Part shown: positions 1 to 7,461 of the stretch, piece after piece
Layout: each line of letters opens with the position of its first letter
Numbering within the stretch: position 1 is the stretch's first letter
Assembly (NCBI GenBank): GCA_018664825.1
Contig: JABJNO010000020.1
Span: 1 to 43,377 of the forward strand
Direction: 5' to 3'
DNA from: Candidatus Parcubacteria bacterium
GTDB lineage: Bacteria > Patescibacteriota > Patescibacteriia > UBA1558 > GWA2-36-10
DNA: 43,377 nucleotides
The notes under the pieces: model-generated
The model's input: only the letters and a program-made list of their open reading frames with translations
Database searches by the model: none
What the model was told of the DNA's origin: nothing
Position numbers and translations under genes: made by a program

Positions 1-10
1 ACCTCCTTTC
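1..10 (+). rRNA. 3' tail of 16S rRNA (partial)
   Basis: The window opens with ACCTCCTTTC, the usual 3' end of bacterial 16S rRNA with the anti-SD core CCTCC. It is followed by AAGGAG, which can fold back on it, and by spacer with small hairpins (for example TCCTATC/GATAGGA around 66-82). Only the last bases are inside the window, so the call rests on this short match and on the terminator and tRNA-Ile that follow. The anti-SD agrees with the SD sites seen before some genes here. Confidence 0.65.
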
Positions 11-124
11 TAAGGAGTATAAACGAGCAACTCATCTCACAATAAGTTGTTCATATAGTCGAGTCCTATCTTTGATAGGATACGTTGACTAAAAGTTCTC
101 ACTTCTAAGTTATTAAATAAAATT

Positions 125-149
125 CCCTGCTGCTAGCGGGGTTTTTTTG
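125..149 (+). terminator. Rho-independent terminator after 16S
   Basis: Stem CCCTGC / GCGGGG (one G-U pair) with loop TGCTA is followed by seven Ts. It closes the presumed 16S transcript before the tRNA cluster. A 16S-tRNA-23S operon would not normally carry a terminator here, which fits the absence of 23S nearby. Confidence 0.75.
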
Positions 150-172
150 TAAAAATATTCATTTGAGGGGTA

Positions 173-201
173 TTGCCAAAAACTGATATTTCTGGTATTA
201 T
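173..201 (+). promoter_or_regulatory. Promoter of the tRNA-Ile / mazG / tRNA cluster
   Basis: TTGCCA at 173-178 and TATTAT at 196-201 are separated by 17 bp. The expected start lies about 33 nt upstream of tRNA-Ile. It gives the tRNA cluster transcription independent of the 16S promoter, downstream of the terminator at 125-149. Confidence 0.6.
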
Positions 202-240
202 CTTTCCTGTTGTACCTTATAAAAAGCTTTTAGGTTGTTG

Positions 241-317
241 GGGCATGTAGCTCAGCTGGTTAGAGCATCACACTGATAATGTGGGGGTCGGAGGTTCGAG
301 TCCTCCCATGCCCACCA
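241..317 (+). tRNA. tRNA-Ile (GAT anticodon)
   Basis: Full cloverleaf with acceptor GGGCATG/CATGCCC, anticodon loop CTGATAA (GAT), T-arm GGAGG TTCGAGT CCTCC, discriminator A, and CCA encoded at 315-317. tRNA-Ile(GAT) normally sits in the 16S-23S spacer. Here it follows the presumed 16S end but no 23S follows it. Confidence 0.97.
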
Positions 318-344
318 GCCTAAGTGCTTTTAAAGAAAAATATT

Positions 345-677
345 ATGACATTAAAAGAATTACAAGATTTAATTTTGGCTCAAGCCAAAGAAAAGGATTG
401 GGGAATAAAGCCCGAAGAGATTATCTTTGCTGAGAAATTAGCGTTACTTCATCAAGAAGTATCAGAGACATTAGAAGCTTACCGCAAAGGTAAGATGACA
501 GGTGAGCATGGAGTTGGTGAAGAATTAGGAGATGTCATAATGCGCACTTTACAGTTGGCTGGAATATATAATATTGATTTAGAAGCAGAGATTTTGAAAA
601 AGATTGAGAGTAATAAAAGTAGAGACTGGAGTAAAGATCAGTTGTACATTGATAGAGACAATAGAGCAAAAAATTAA
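345..677 (+). CDS. MazG-like nucleotide pyrophosphohydrolase
   Basis: This 110-residue protein has the single-domain MazG/dUTPase-superfamily pattern: E38xxE41, then E59-E60-L-G-D63 about 20 residues later. These acidic residues are known to hold Mg2+ in this all-alpha NTP-pyrophosphatase family, which hydrolyses (d)NTPs to NMP and PPi as house-cleaning. The length suits a one-domain family member rather than full-length MazG (two domains, about 260 residues). An upstream in-frame GTG at 324 is possible, but the ATG at 345 aligns better with family N-termini and lies clear of tRNA-Ile. The gene sits between tRNA-Ile and tRNA-Phe with gaps of 27 and 6 nt and is probably co-transcribed with both. 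Substrate preference cannot be read from sequence. Confidence 0.85.
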   Translation: MTLKELQDLILAQAKEKDWGIKPEEIIFAEKLALLHQEVSETLEAYRKGKMTGEHGVGEELGDVIMRTLQLAGIYNIDLEAEILKKIESNKSRDWSKDQLYIDRDNRAKN

Positions 678-683
678 TTTTTT

Positions 684-758
<75 letters not shown>

Positions 759-843
759 CTCGATTCCACTTTTATTTCATAAAAGTTTCACTCGCGGTTT
801 ACGGTGCTAAAGCACCTTCAACCATTCTTATTATTTGAATCGA

Positions 844-876
844 GGGCCCTGAGCGAACGGAGTGAGCCGAAGGGCA
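844..876. repeat. Short GAGCGAA-type palindromic repeat
   Basis: A GC-rich patch in the spacer between tRNA-Phe and tRNA-Pro contains CCCTGAGCGAACGGAGTGAG followed by CCGAAGGGC; the ends (GCCCT/AGGGC) pair into a hairpin. A close reverse-complement relative is inserted at 8696-8728 and a weaker one lies at 37874-37902. It is much richer in G and C than its surroundings, as expected of a small dispersed repeat. A second small palindrome (GGTGC TAAA GCACC) lies at about 802-815. Confidence 0.6.
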
Positions 877-895
877 TTCGAAATAGTTTTTATGT

Positions 896-972
896 CGGGG
901 TGTGGCGCAGTTGGCTAGCGCGCGTCGTTTGGGACGATGAGGTCGGAGGTTCGAGTCCTCTCACCCCGACCA
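896..972 (+). tRNA. tRNA-Pro (TGG anticodon)
   Basis: Acceptor CGGGGTG/CACCCCG, anticodon loop TTTGGGA (TGG), T-arm GGAGG TTCGAGT CCTCT, discriminator A, and CCA encoded at 970-972. Third tRNA of the cluster. Confidence 0.97.
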
Positions 973-992
973 TTTAAATAGAATATGCCTAT

Positions 993-1034
993 GGCGGGCT
1001 TGCCTCGCCGTAGCCCAGCGAATGCTGGGCGTAG
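993..1034. repeat. GC-rich hairpin repeat abutting tRNA-Gly
   Basis: The patch holds GGCGGGCTTGCCTCGCC followed by a perfect hairpin, GCCCAGC (1013-1019), loop GAAT, GCTGGGC (1024-1030). It ends one base before the tRNA-Gly acceptor stem. The composition contrasts sharply with the AT-rich spacer. It may be a dispersed palindromic repeat or part of pre-tRNA processing. Confidence 0.5.
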
Positions 1035-1110
1035 GCGGGTATAGTATAGTGGTTTATTATGTCAGGTTTCCAACCTGAAGAGAGGGGTTCGATTCCCCTT
1101 ACCCGCTCCA
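1035..1110 (+). tRNA. tRNA-Gly (TCC anticodon)
   Basis: Acceptor GCGGGTA/TACCCGC, anticodon stem TCAGG/CCTGA, loop TTTCCAA (TCC), T-arm GGGG TTCGATT CCCC, discriminator T as usual for glycine, and CCA at 1108-1110. Last tRNA of the cluster. Confidence 0.96.
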
Positions 1111-1114
1111 AAAA

Positions 1115-1144
1115 TTTGCCGTGATTGGCGTTTTTTGTTAGACT
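1115..1144 (+). promoter_or_regulatory. Hairpin/T-run promoter element upstream of 1183
   Basis: TTTGCC (1115-1120), 18 bp, TAGACT (1139-1144). The spacer contains the short GCC...GGC hairpin and six Ts seen in the other copies of this element. Here it directly follows tRNA-Gly, so it could both end the tRNA transcript and start the next one. The -10 lies 38 nt before the ATG at 1183. Confidence 0.5.
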
Positions 1145-1182
1145 ATAAGTATTAAATATTTTTAATAATTTATTATAAAATT

Positions 1183-1887
1183 ATGCTAGGTAAAATGCTA
1201 GGTGCTAAAATTATCAAGGATCAACTAGATCAAAATTTAACACCAGAACAAAAAAAAATATTGTCTGATCCAAATTTTGCTCCAGATGTTGTAGATAAGC
1301 TAGGGAAAGACGCAAAAATATCCTTAGTTAAGGCGTTAACTAAAATGAAAAAAGGAGTTGAATGGATGGGGAAATTGAAGAATCCGAGAGATATGGCAAT
1401 TGAATTTCAACAAGGTGAAGATAAAAGGAAATACGATGATCGACTTGACCATAAAAAGTCAGCATCATATAAAGAATATGCCGATGCTAGAGGAATAGAA
1501 ATAGAAAAAGATAGCCCTATACATGAAATTATTTTACGAGTAAAAAGCATAATAGCACAGAGGATTACAGGAGGAGAATTAATTGAAGATCCAGAATTAG
1601 CAAAAATGAGAGATAATTATACAGAAGTTTTACGAAATATTATTTTACAACGTATTGAAGAAGAGGAGGAAGAATTGCCGAAGGATTTAAACGATATTAT
1701 TGAAGAAAATTCCTGGGGAACAATAAATTCAGATTTTTATAATAAATTGAATCCACAGGATGATAATAATGAAAGAAGTATAAATTTTCTCAAAGATGAT
1801 GAAGGGTTTACACATAGGGCAGAGGCAATGATTGCTGCTTTAAATAATCCTAATACGAATGAAGAATTACAAATTGACGAGGAATAA
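1183..1887 (+). CDS. Hypothetical soluble protein, charged and helical
   Basis: I do not recognise this 234-residue protein. It has no signal peptide or membrane segment. The N-terminus (residues 1-65) contains a Leu/Lys-rich stretch with MLGKMLGAK at the start. The middle is highly charged and probably helical, with an EEEEE run near residue 160, and the C-terminus is acidic (ends QIDEE). No cysteine or histidine cluster suggests a metal site. The next gene starts 5 nt downstream, so the two are probably one operon from the promoter at 1115-1144. It could be a structural or partner-binding protein; function is unknown. Confidence 0.65.
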   Translation: MLGKMLGAKIIKDQLDQNLTPEQKKILSDPNFAPDVVDKLGKDAKISLVKALTKMKKGVEWMGKLKNPRDMAIEFQQGEDKRKYDDRLDHKKSASYKEYADARGIEIEKDSPIHEIILRVKSIIAQRITGGELIEDPELAKMRDNYTEVLRNIILQRIEEEEEELPKDLNDIIEENSWGTINSDFYNKLNPQDDNNERSINFLKDDEGFTHRAEAMIAALNNPNTNEELQIDEE

Positions 1888-1892
1888 CAATT

Positions 1893-2168
1893 ATGACACA
1901 CGAAGAACTAAAAATATATATTAAAACACTTACTCATTTAAAGGAATCAAAAATTAAAAAATATTTAGAGCAAGTAGATGAGTTAAAAAAAGAAGATATC
2001 CCAAAGGTGTATACATACTTATTTAAAAAAACTGCAGATTATTATGCAGATATTGGTGGTGTTATTAATAAAATTGAAAAAGAAATTGACGAGGAATTAT
2101 ATAAATATAAGATCGCTAAAGACAAAAAAAATTTAGATGTGGTTAGAAATCAAATAGATGATTTATAA
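1893..2168 (+). CDS. Hypothetical small coiled-coil protein
   Basis: This 91-residue protein is dominated by Lys, Glu, Ile and Leu with heptad-like spacing (THEELKIYIKTLTHLKESKI at the start, later INKIEKEIDEELYKYKIAKD), which suggests a helical hairpin or coiled coil. It has no signal, membrane segment or cysteine. It starts 5 nt after the preceding gene and shares its composition, so the pair probably works together. No family is recognised. It is followed by about 115 nt without a gene and then a terminator. Confidence 0.6.
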   Translation: MTHEELKIYIKTLTHLKESKIKKYLEQVDELKKEDIPKVYTYLFKKTADYYADIGGVINKIEKEIDEELYKYKIAKDKKNLDVVRNQIDDL

Positions 2169-2284
2169 GAATATAATTAAAAAGCCCGTGATGTCCGCGA
2201 TAATAATTTTTTGCCATCTCTTAGTGTTTGTTTTTCATTAATTATCAAGGCTTATGAAATATTTTATAACTCAGGTATAAAAAA

Positions 2285-2305
2285 CACCCAGAAGGGTGCT
2301 TTTTG
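2285..2305. terminator. Bidirectional terminator
   Basis: Stem CACCC/GGGTG with loop AGAA, Ts on the plus side and As on the other side. It lies between the converging 1893 and 2319 genes and can serve both strands. Confidence 0.75.
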
Positions 2306-2318
2306 TTTGTATAAAATT

Positions 2319-2801
2319 TTATTTTAAACAAGGGTATCCCTCGTAAGGTCCATACCAACTAGCTTCGAAACCAGGCATGTCTCTTACCCAAAAAATATTT
2401 TCACTTTGAGAATATAAAGCGTGTCGCCATGGTTCATCCATCTCATCCTTATCATCAGGATCAATTATAATTCTTTCTAATTTTGAGTTATCATTTGGTG
2501 ATCTTGGGTCACTGTTTTTTCCCTGTGGCTGTCTAGACTCGTTAATTATTTTATGAGTCTCGTCAAGGAAATAATTAGTGCACGCAGAGTCATTTGAACA
2601 ACAAGACCAATCACTACCTTTTAGCTCAGTAATACGACCAAGATAATTGGTATTTTCAGGACATGCAGGATAAGAGTGATATTGTGTTCCACCCTGATTG
2701 CTACATTCTTTCAGAGTGATTAGTTTTTTCTGTTCTTGCTGCCACCACCATATACCGGCTCCAATAATAATGACAATAAGAATTAGGATAAATTTTTTCA
2801 T
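2319..2801 (-). CDS. Single-span extracytoplasmic Cys-rich hypothetical protein
   Basis: This 160-residue protein begins MKKFILILIVIIIGAGIWWW, one N-terminal hydrophobic segment (about residues 3-20) with no clear signal-peptidase site, so a membrane anchor with the rest outside is likely. Seven cysteines follow, including a CC pair near residue 67, which suggests disulfides; the window also encodes DsbA/VKOR proteins. The C-terminus WYGPYEGYPCLK resembles the GAPYGPWL tail read from the repeats at 2865, 8681 and 9288. The promoter at 2828-2856 leaves a leader of about 20 nt. No family is recognised. Confidence 0.65.
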   Translation of the reverse strand: MKKFILILIVIIIGAGIWWWQQEQKKLITLKECSNQGGTQYHSYPACPENTNYLGRITELKGSDWSCCSNDSACTNYFLDETHKIINESRQPQGKNSDPRSPNDNSKLERIIIDPDDKDEMDEPWRHALYSQSENIFWVRDMPGFEASWYGPYEGYPCLK

Positions 2802-2827
2802 AGTTTTTAAATTATGTTTATATATTA

Positions 2828-2856
2828 ATAATAACCAATATCAGTCCAATTGTAAA
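2828..2856 (-). promoter_or_regulatory. Promoter of 2319 gene (conserved-spacer type)
   Basis: On the minus strand TTTACA (plus 2851-2856), 17 bp, TATTAT (plus 2828-2833). The spacer (TTGGACTGATATTGG core) is nearly identical to the one at 8647-8675 and related to those at 6655-6683 and 22353-22381. Confidence 0.65.
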
Positions 2857-2864
2857 TAATCAAG

Positions 2865-2891
2865 TTATAGCCAAGGTCCGTAAGGAGCTCC
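2865..2891. repeat. 27-bp repeat, copy 1
   Basis: Minus strand: GGAGCTCCTTACGGACC followed by TTGGCTATAA, which reads G-A-P-Y-G-P-W-L-stop. The same 27 bp recur at 9288-9314 with one difference and, split by an insertion, at 8681-8740. The minus-strand frame stays open through the element at 2934-2963 (GEFYTN...LLSCGAPYGPWL). Confidence 0.75.
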
Positions 2892-2933
2892 ACAAGAAAG
2901 TAAGTTTAGTACTTGTTTTTTGTTTGTATAAAA

Positions 2934-2963
2934 TTCGCCAATTATGGTGTTTTTTTGTATACT
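2934..2963 (+). promoter_or_regulatory. Hairpin/T-run promoter element upstream of 3025
   Basis: TTCGCC (2934-2939), 18 bp, TATACT (2958-2963). The spacer holds CGCCA/TGGTG, able to pair with one G-U, then seven Ts. It is part of the divergent intergenic region shared with the 2319 gene, so no plus-strand gene upstream needs a terminator here. Confidence 0.6.
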
Positions 2964-3024
2964 TAGGACAAGGTGAATGGTGAAGCCAAAGAGGGTGGCC
3001 TGGGCCATGTTATTAAATAAAATT

Positions 3025-5691
3025 ATGGAAGAAAAAAATCTAGAGCAAAGCTCAGATATTAAAAAAGATCATGAGCCAAAAGACTCGCAGGGGACAAAAA
3101 TCAATAAGGGCTTAATAATTGGAATAGCTGTTTTGATATTATTATTGCTTGGAGGAGGAATTTATTGGTTGTCACAAAAAGATGAGGGTTCTAAAAATAC
3201 CTTGGTATCATTAATCAATAATAAACAAAAGGAAAATAAGTCACCAGAATGGACAAGCTTCGTCAGTGATGATGGCTATTTTAAAGTAGATTACCTTGAT
3301 AATTGGAAAGTATTGGATGATGAAAATCTCTATTTTGGTGTAGCGGTATATGATGACAAACAAGAACTAGGGGCTACAGTTAGGATTGAAAAAATAGAAG
3401 CTACCAATAAGTTAGAATTACAGGAAGCCTTGGACAAGAAGCACGAAGCCTGCGTAGAAGAAAGAGACAATTGTCTGTCAGTTGTTGACATTGAGGAGCT
3501 TACTAGGATGAAGGTAAGTGGAGAGATAGCTAGAATTGATACGGACAGCAAATATTTATCAGGTACAACTATTTATATTTATTTAAAAGATTATTATTTG
3601 TCTATATATTTGGAGTATAAAGATAATAATTATTTACCAACCTTTGAAAAGATGGTGGATAGTATATCTATAGACATAGAATCAAAACATAAACATTATT
3701 ACTGTAATAGAGAGCCAGGGGTGGTTCCAATTATTACAGATAATTCTCGTTTTACCGCCTATTGCCATAAGGTAGAAGAAGGAGATACTTTATGGAGCAT
3801 TGCCGAAAAGTATTATGGAGATCCTCACCTATGGGAGCAACTTAAGATTTATGATGATAAAGATAATTATGATCTTAGTAGGGTATCTCCTGATGATCCC
3901 AAGGTTTTGTCTCCGGGCATGGAACTAGTTTTGTGGAATGCATTTCAATTTAGTTATGATGAAAGAACCGCGGGAGGTATGGTAGAGGGCTTTGGCTTGG
4001 ATACTGACACAGTAGACATGTTTACAACAAATAGACAAAATATTTATATAAATAACGATGTGTATGACCAAGAATTTAGCTCTTTGAGAGCGTTCTTTGT
4101 TGATGAAAGGACCAACAATAAAATATATATCGTGATCCCCAAGAAAGAAGAAGGAGAATCCCGAGCCAATGGACTGAAGCAGCAATTCGTTTTTAATAAA
4201 CAACGCAATCCATATATAGGACCAGGTGAAAATTTTGAATTATTGACCTTTAATCATGACGAAGATAAATATGTTGTTAGAACCAATATAAAACAAGATG
4301 TCCCAGATCCAGGTTTTATGGCTTTGTCCAATATTGGCAACGGACCGGAGTTTGATTATTTGGACTCACTTATTTGGTATGATAATGACACTTTGATTTA
4401 TAGAGCGCAAAATGATGACCAGTGGCGCTTGGTAATTAATCATGAAGATTATCAAGTTTACAATTACATAGAAAATTTGAGATTAGAAGAAGGTGTTATC
4501 AAATTTGATGCCAGAGAGGAAGATGGGGAGTGGGCTCAGGAAGAGATATTTATAGAGCATGAGGCATACAATGCTAAGCTCGTATCAATTCCAGATGAAA
4601 TCCCGGTTGGCGAAGAATTTTTTACCTATCTTAAAAATACTCGTAGTGATTTATCCGAAGCAGATCTTTTTAAAATTGAAAAAAATTATCATTACAAAAA
4701 AGGCATACTACTTGATGAGTTTGGAAATTTAGTAGAAGATCCGGTTGAACTTTATTTAGATCCAGTGCCAGACATGGGGATGAGTGAGGACATAGGTCAA
4801 TTGACGTTTACAGCAAAAAACGGCAGTTTTGAATTATTTGTTTATGAGATAGGACCTTATACTCTGTCTTTACCAGAAGGTTGGTCAGCGCAAGAGCTAG
4901 AAGAAATAAATCCAGTTGATTTTAGATACTCAGGTAGTGATTATAAAATGACAGTTAGTAATGAAGAGTATGATAAAAAAGCGAAAGCTGAATATACTTA
5001 TGAAGCCGAGGAGGGTGATACTTTGTTATCAATGTCAGATAGGTATTATGGGTATAAGTATTATTGGCCTTTGATTGTTAAAAATAATAACCTGAGTTCA
5101 GGCAATAAAATGCCAGAGATAAGCGAAGGTGATGAGTTATATATGCCACCACTTGTTCACTTTAGTAGTATAGAAGAGTTAGAAAAACTAAGAAGAAAAT
5201 TTCACGAAGAGGATATTGAAGAAACAATTACAATAAATAATAATGGCTTTTCTTATTCTATAGACTATCCTGAGTGCTGGAAAATAGGTTCTATACAGAA
5301 CAACGTATATAATGAGAATGCTCCTTCATATAATACAGATATTCATGAACAATGGATAATGGGTCCAGAATATCCCGTTTTACCAGGTAAGGGTCGAAAA
5401 CCTTTTATTATCTTGCGGGTTTATGATAACAGGCTGGATATGGATGTAGAGGAATTCGTTTTGTCTAAACGTATTGTGGAGCAATACAGTATAGATGAGG
5501 GACGTTTTTCTACTGAAGAACAAGAAAATGGAGGCATAATTATATCAGGCTCTTCTGGTGATTTGAGGCATTTATTATTTTTTAAAGATGATTTAGTATA
5601 TGATATTGCTAGGGAGTATCATTATTCTATGGATGCGACCTCACAACAGGAGACTTTGGATATAGTCAATAGTTTTAAATTTATTGATTAA
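3025..5691 (+). CDS. Membrane-anchored surface protein with two LysM and two PsbP-like domains
   Basis: This 888-residue protein has an acidic/lysine-rich cytoplasmic tail and one membrane segment (residues 29-49), then an outside part. Residues about 75-215 resemble the PsbP/DUF1795 fold (GYFKVDYLDNWKV). LysM 1 is at about 247-300 (VEEGDTLWSIAEKYYGD) and LysM 2 at about 656-710 (AEEGDTLLSMSDRYYG). A second PsbP-like unit fills about 735-888 (FSYSIDYPECWK). The layout is thus near-symmetric around an unassigned middle of about 350 residues. LysM binds N-acetylglucosamine-containing glycans, so cell-wall attachment is likely. ATG at 2977 is in frame, but its 16 extra codons are Trp/Arg-rich, while the ATG at 3025 follows the AT-rich leader type seen before 8800. 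I prefer 3025. Confidence 0.75.
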   Translation: MEEKNLEQSSDIKKDHEPKDSQGTKINKGLIIGIAVLILLLLGGGIYWLSQKDEGSKNTLVSLINNKQKENKSPEWTSFVSDDGYFKVDYLDNWKVLDDENLYFGVAVYDDKQELGATVRIEKIEATNKLELQEALDKKHEACVEERDNCLSVVDIEELTRMKVSGEIARIDTDSKYLSGTTIYIYLKDYYLSIYLEYKDNNYLPTFEKMVDSISIDIESKHKHYYCNREPGVVPIITDNSRFTAYCHKVEEGDTLWSIAEKYYGDPHLWEQLKIYDDKDNYDLSRVSPDDPKVLSPGMELVLWNAFQFSYDERTAGGMVEGFGLDTDTVDMFTTNRQNIYINNDVYDQEFSSLRAFFVDERTNNKIYIVIPKKEEGESRANGLKQQFVFNKQRNPYIGPGENFELLTFNHDEDKYVVRTNIKQDVPDPGFMALSNIGNGPEFDYLDSLIWYDNDTLIYRAQNDDQWRLVINHEDYQVYNYIENLRLEEGVIKFDAREEDGEWAQEEIFIEHEAYNAKLVSIPDEIPVGEEFFTYLKNTRSDLSEADLFKIEKNYHYKKGILLDEFGNLVEDPVELYLDPVPDMGMSEDIGQLTFTAKNGSFELFVYEIGPYTLSLPEGWSAQELEEINPVDFRYSGSDYKMTVSNEEYDKKAKAEYTYEAEEGDTLLSMSDRYYGYKYYWPLIVKNNNLSSGNKMPEISEGDELYMPPLVHFSSIEELEKLRRKFHEEDIEETITINNNGFSYSIDYPECWKIGSIQNNVYNENAPSYNTDIHEQWIMGPEYPVLPGKGRKPFIILRVYDNRLDMDVEEFVLSKRIVEQYSIDEGRFSTEEQENGGIIISGSSGDLRHLLFFKDDLVYDIAREYHYSMDATSQQETLDIVNSFKFID

Positions 5692-5703
5692 TAGTTTAAA
5701 CAA

Positions 5704-5727
5704 AAAACAGCCCGTAGGCTGTTTTTT
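5704..5727. terminator. Bidirectional terminator
   Basis: Stem ACAGCC/GGCTGT with loop CGTA, flanked by As and Ts. It lies between the converging 3025 and 5742 genes. Confidence 0.85.
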
Positions 5728-5741
5728 GTTTTGTAGATTTT

Positions 5742-6629
5742 TTAAGCTGCTAATTTATCAACTGCTTCATGAAAAGCATCTACATTATTTTGTACAAATG
5801 GAGACGTGCCGGTAGATTCAATTTCATCTCGGCGGGCGTATATTCTAGCATACATTACCGCGGCAGCTCTTTTAGCTGTCATTAAATTGAATAACTCTTC
5901 ATTGTATGATTCATGGGCTTGTATTTTTTCTTTGTAAACAGCGGCTAATATTCCACTGTCTCTTAGGTCAATGCTCATAGTAGCCATATCGGCCATAGCG
6001 TTATCTTGTCTGGGTTCTTCAAAATCAAAAATTTTTAGTTGACCATTAACTTTTTTTATATTACTGCGACTAAAGTCTTGCTGTGAAAAAATCTTTTTGG
6101 CATTTTCTATTAATCCCTTTTTAGATTCAAAGATTTGAATAATTGCATCAGCATTTTCAATAATTTTTGCTTCTTCTAATTTTTTTAGTTTTATAAATAA
6201 TTTTTCATAATCTTCCCAAGTTGTTTCTGGTAAGAATGAAGCATCAATACCAGGGAATATATTAAGCTCAACATCGGTTAGGGTTTCTATGTATTGTTCA
6301 TTTCCTTCTATTTCATCAAACTCTACCCGGTCTAAAGCTATATAGCCATCATTTTTGTTTATTTCAACAACATTAATTAAAATATCTTTTGGTAAATTTT
6401 CATAACAGGCACTCTCAATGTTTATTTTTTTACCAACACTTCTTTCTGATCCAGAAGTGGGGTTAAGTTTTTTAATAAAGCATTTTTGCCCGTCTTTGGT
6501 AGCATGAAGGATGTCATTACGGTTCCTATGGGGAATTAATTGTACATTTTCATAGCCACGACTTTCAAAAAAAGCTATTAATTCACTTTCTTTGTCTGGT
6601 ATTTGTTTAGTTGTAGGTTTTTCGTTCAT
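5742..6629 (-). CDS. APH/kinase-fold protein with altered Brenner motif
   Basis: This 295-residue soluble protein looks like the aminoglycoside phosphotransferase/choline-kinase fold. There is an N-lobe lysine in KCFIKKL, a catalytic-loop candidate QQDFSRSN (D185, N190), and the metal-binding acid in IFDFEEPR (D202). The family's HxDxxxxN histidine is replaced by Gln, so phosphotransfer may be altered or the protein may be a pseudo-enzyme. The spacing of the two motifs is normal. It is monocistronic, with the conserved-spacer promoter at 6655-6683 and a shared terminator at 5704-5727. The substrate is unknown; small-molecule phosphorylation is an inference from the fold. Confidence 0.6.
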   Translation of the reverse strand: MNEKPTTKQIPDKESELIAFFESRGYENVQLIPHRNRNDILHATKDGQKCFIKKLNPTSGSERSVGKKINIESACYENLPKDILINVVEINKNDGYIALDRVEFDEIEGNEQYIETLTDVELNIFPGIDASFLPETTWEDYEKLFIKLKKLEEAKIIENADAIIQIFESKKGLIENAKKIFSQQDFSRSNIKKVNGQLKIFDFEEPRQDNAMADMATMSIDLRDSGILAAVYKEKIQAHESYNEELFNLMTAKRAAAVMYARIYARRDEIESTGTSPFVQNNVDAFHEAVDKLAA

Positions 6630-6654
6630 ATTTTATCTTATTGTAATATTTTAT

Positions 6655-6683
6655 ATCATAACTAATATTGGCCTAATTGTAAA
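6655..6683 (-). promoter_or_regulatory. Promoter of 5742 gene (conserved-spacer type)
   Basis: Minus strand TTTACA (plus 6678-6683), 17 bp, TATGAT (plus 6655-6660). The spacer carries the ATATT core shared with three other divergent regions. The leader is about 19 nt. Confidence 0.65.
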
Positions 6684-6698
6684 TCTGGTATACAAAAA

Positions 6699-6728
6699 TT
6701 CGCCAAAAGTGACGTTTTTTTGTATACT
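6699..6728 (+). promoter_or_regulatory. Hairpin/T-run promoter element, leaderless start
   Basis: TTCGCC (6699-6704), 18 bp with a CGCCA/TGACG partial stem and seven Ts, TATACT (6723-6728). The ATG at 6735 is 6 nt after the -10, which is where transcription would begin, so the mRNA is probably leaderless. Confidence 0.65.
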
Positions 6729-6734
6729 TTAAAT

Positions 6735-7385
6735 ATGTATAATCCAGATAATAGTTTATCAAAAAGCTCACCCTCTCCTGACTCAACTGAAAGGACAATA
6801 GGGTCTTTTGAAGAGGAAATGAAGAAAATTAAAACACCAGAGGAGCTGTTGAGCTTTATGAATGAAAGACTGCAGTATGGTTTTGTTGGTAAAGAGGATG
6901 GGAAGATATACTCACCAAAGCTTGAGGGCTGGGGTGAAGGAGAATCACCTGAGCCAGCTTTACGAAGTCCGGAAGAGACTTTAGAAAGTGGCTATGGAGA
7001 TTGTTGGGGCCAAACCGAATTGGAAAGACATTGGTTTATGACCAACGGTGAGGAATATGAGTTTAAAACTTTTCTTTTGAGGATTGGAGCTGGCAGTGAT
7101 ATTGATCAAAAGAATCCAGCTCATACTATGTTGGTGTATAAAAAAGATGATAAGTGGTATTGGTTTGAAAATACCTTAGACAGTCATTGTGGTATTCATG
7201 AATTTGAGGATTTAGATACTTTACTTGAAGACGTAAAAAATAAATTTATTTCAGAATTTACTCCTACAGAAGATGATCTTCAGACATTTAAGTTGTATGA
7301 GTATGGAGAAACGCGACCCCATGAATGTGATAATCCTGGTGAATTTCTTTCTAGGGTTGCCAATGAAGGTAAGTTGTACGGCTAA
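6735..7385 (+). CDS. Transglutaminase-like cysteine protein
   Basis: This 216-residue soluble protein carries a Cys-His-acid layout typical of the transglutaminase-like/papain-fold superfamily: C90 in YGDCWGQ, H130 in PAHTMLVY, and N146 or D149 after WYWFENT. Spacing of about 40 then 16-19 residues suits the family, which includes proteases, amidases and transglutaminases. No signal peptide is seen, so a cytoplasmic role is likely. A TTG in frame at 6720 lies inside the promoter, so the ATG at 6735 is the start. Its neighbour across the divergent promoter is the APH-fold gene. Exact reaction unknown. Confidence 0.65.
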   Translation: MYNPDNSLSKSSPSPDSTERTIGSFEEEMKKIKTPEELLSFMNERLQYGFVGKEDGKIYSPKLEGWGEGESPEPALRSPEETLESGYGDCWGQTELERHWFMTNGEEYEFKTFLLRIGAGSDIDQKNPAHTMLVYKKDDKWYWFENTLDSHCGIHEFEDLDTLLEDVKNKFISEFTPTEDDLQTFKLYEYGETRPHECDNPGEFLSRVANEGKLYG

Positions 7386-7414
7386 ACCAATTTGTCAGTG
7401 AGGTGCTCTATCAA

Positions 7415-7438
7415 AAAACAGCCAATAGGCTGATTTTT
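7415..7438. terminator. Bidirectional terminator
   Basis: Stem CAGCC/GGCTG (7419-7432), loop AATA, A-run before and T-run after. It serves the converging 6735 and 7462 genes. Confidence 0.8.
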
Positions 7439-7461
7439 TGTTTTGTGAAATTTTTAAGGTG

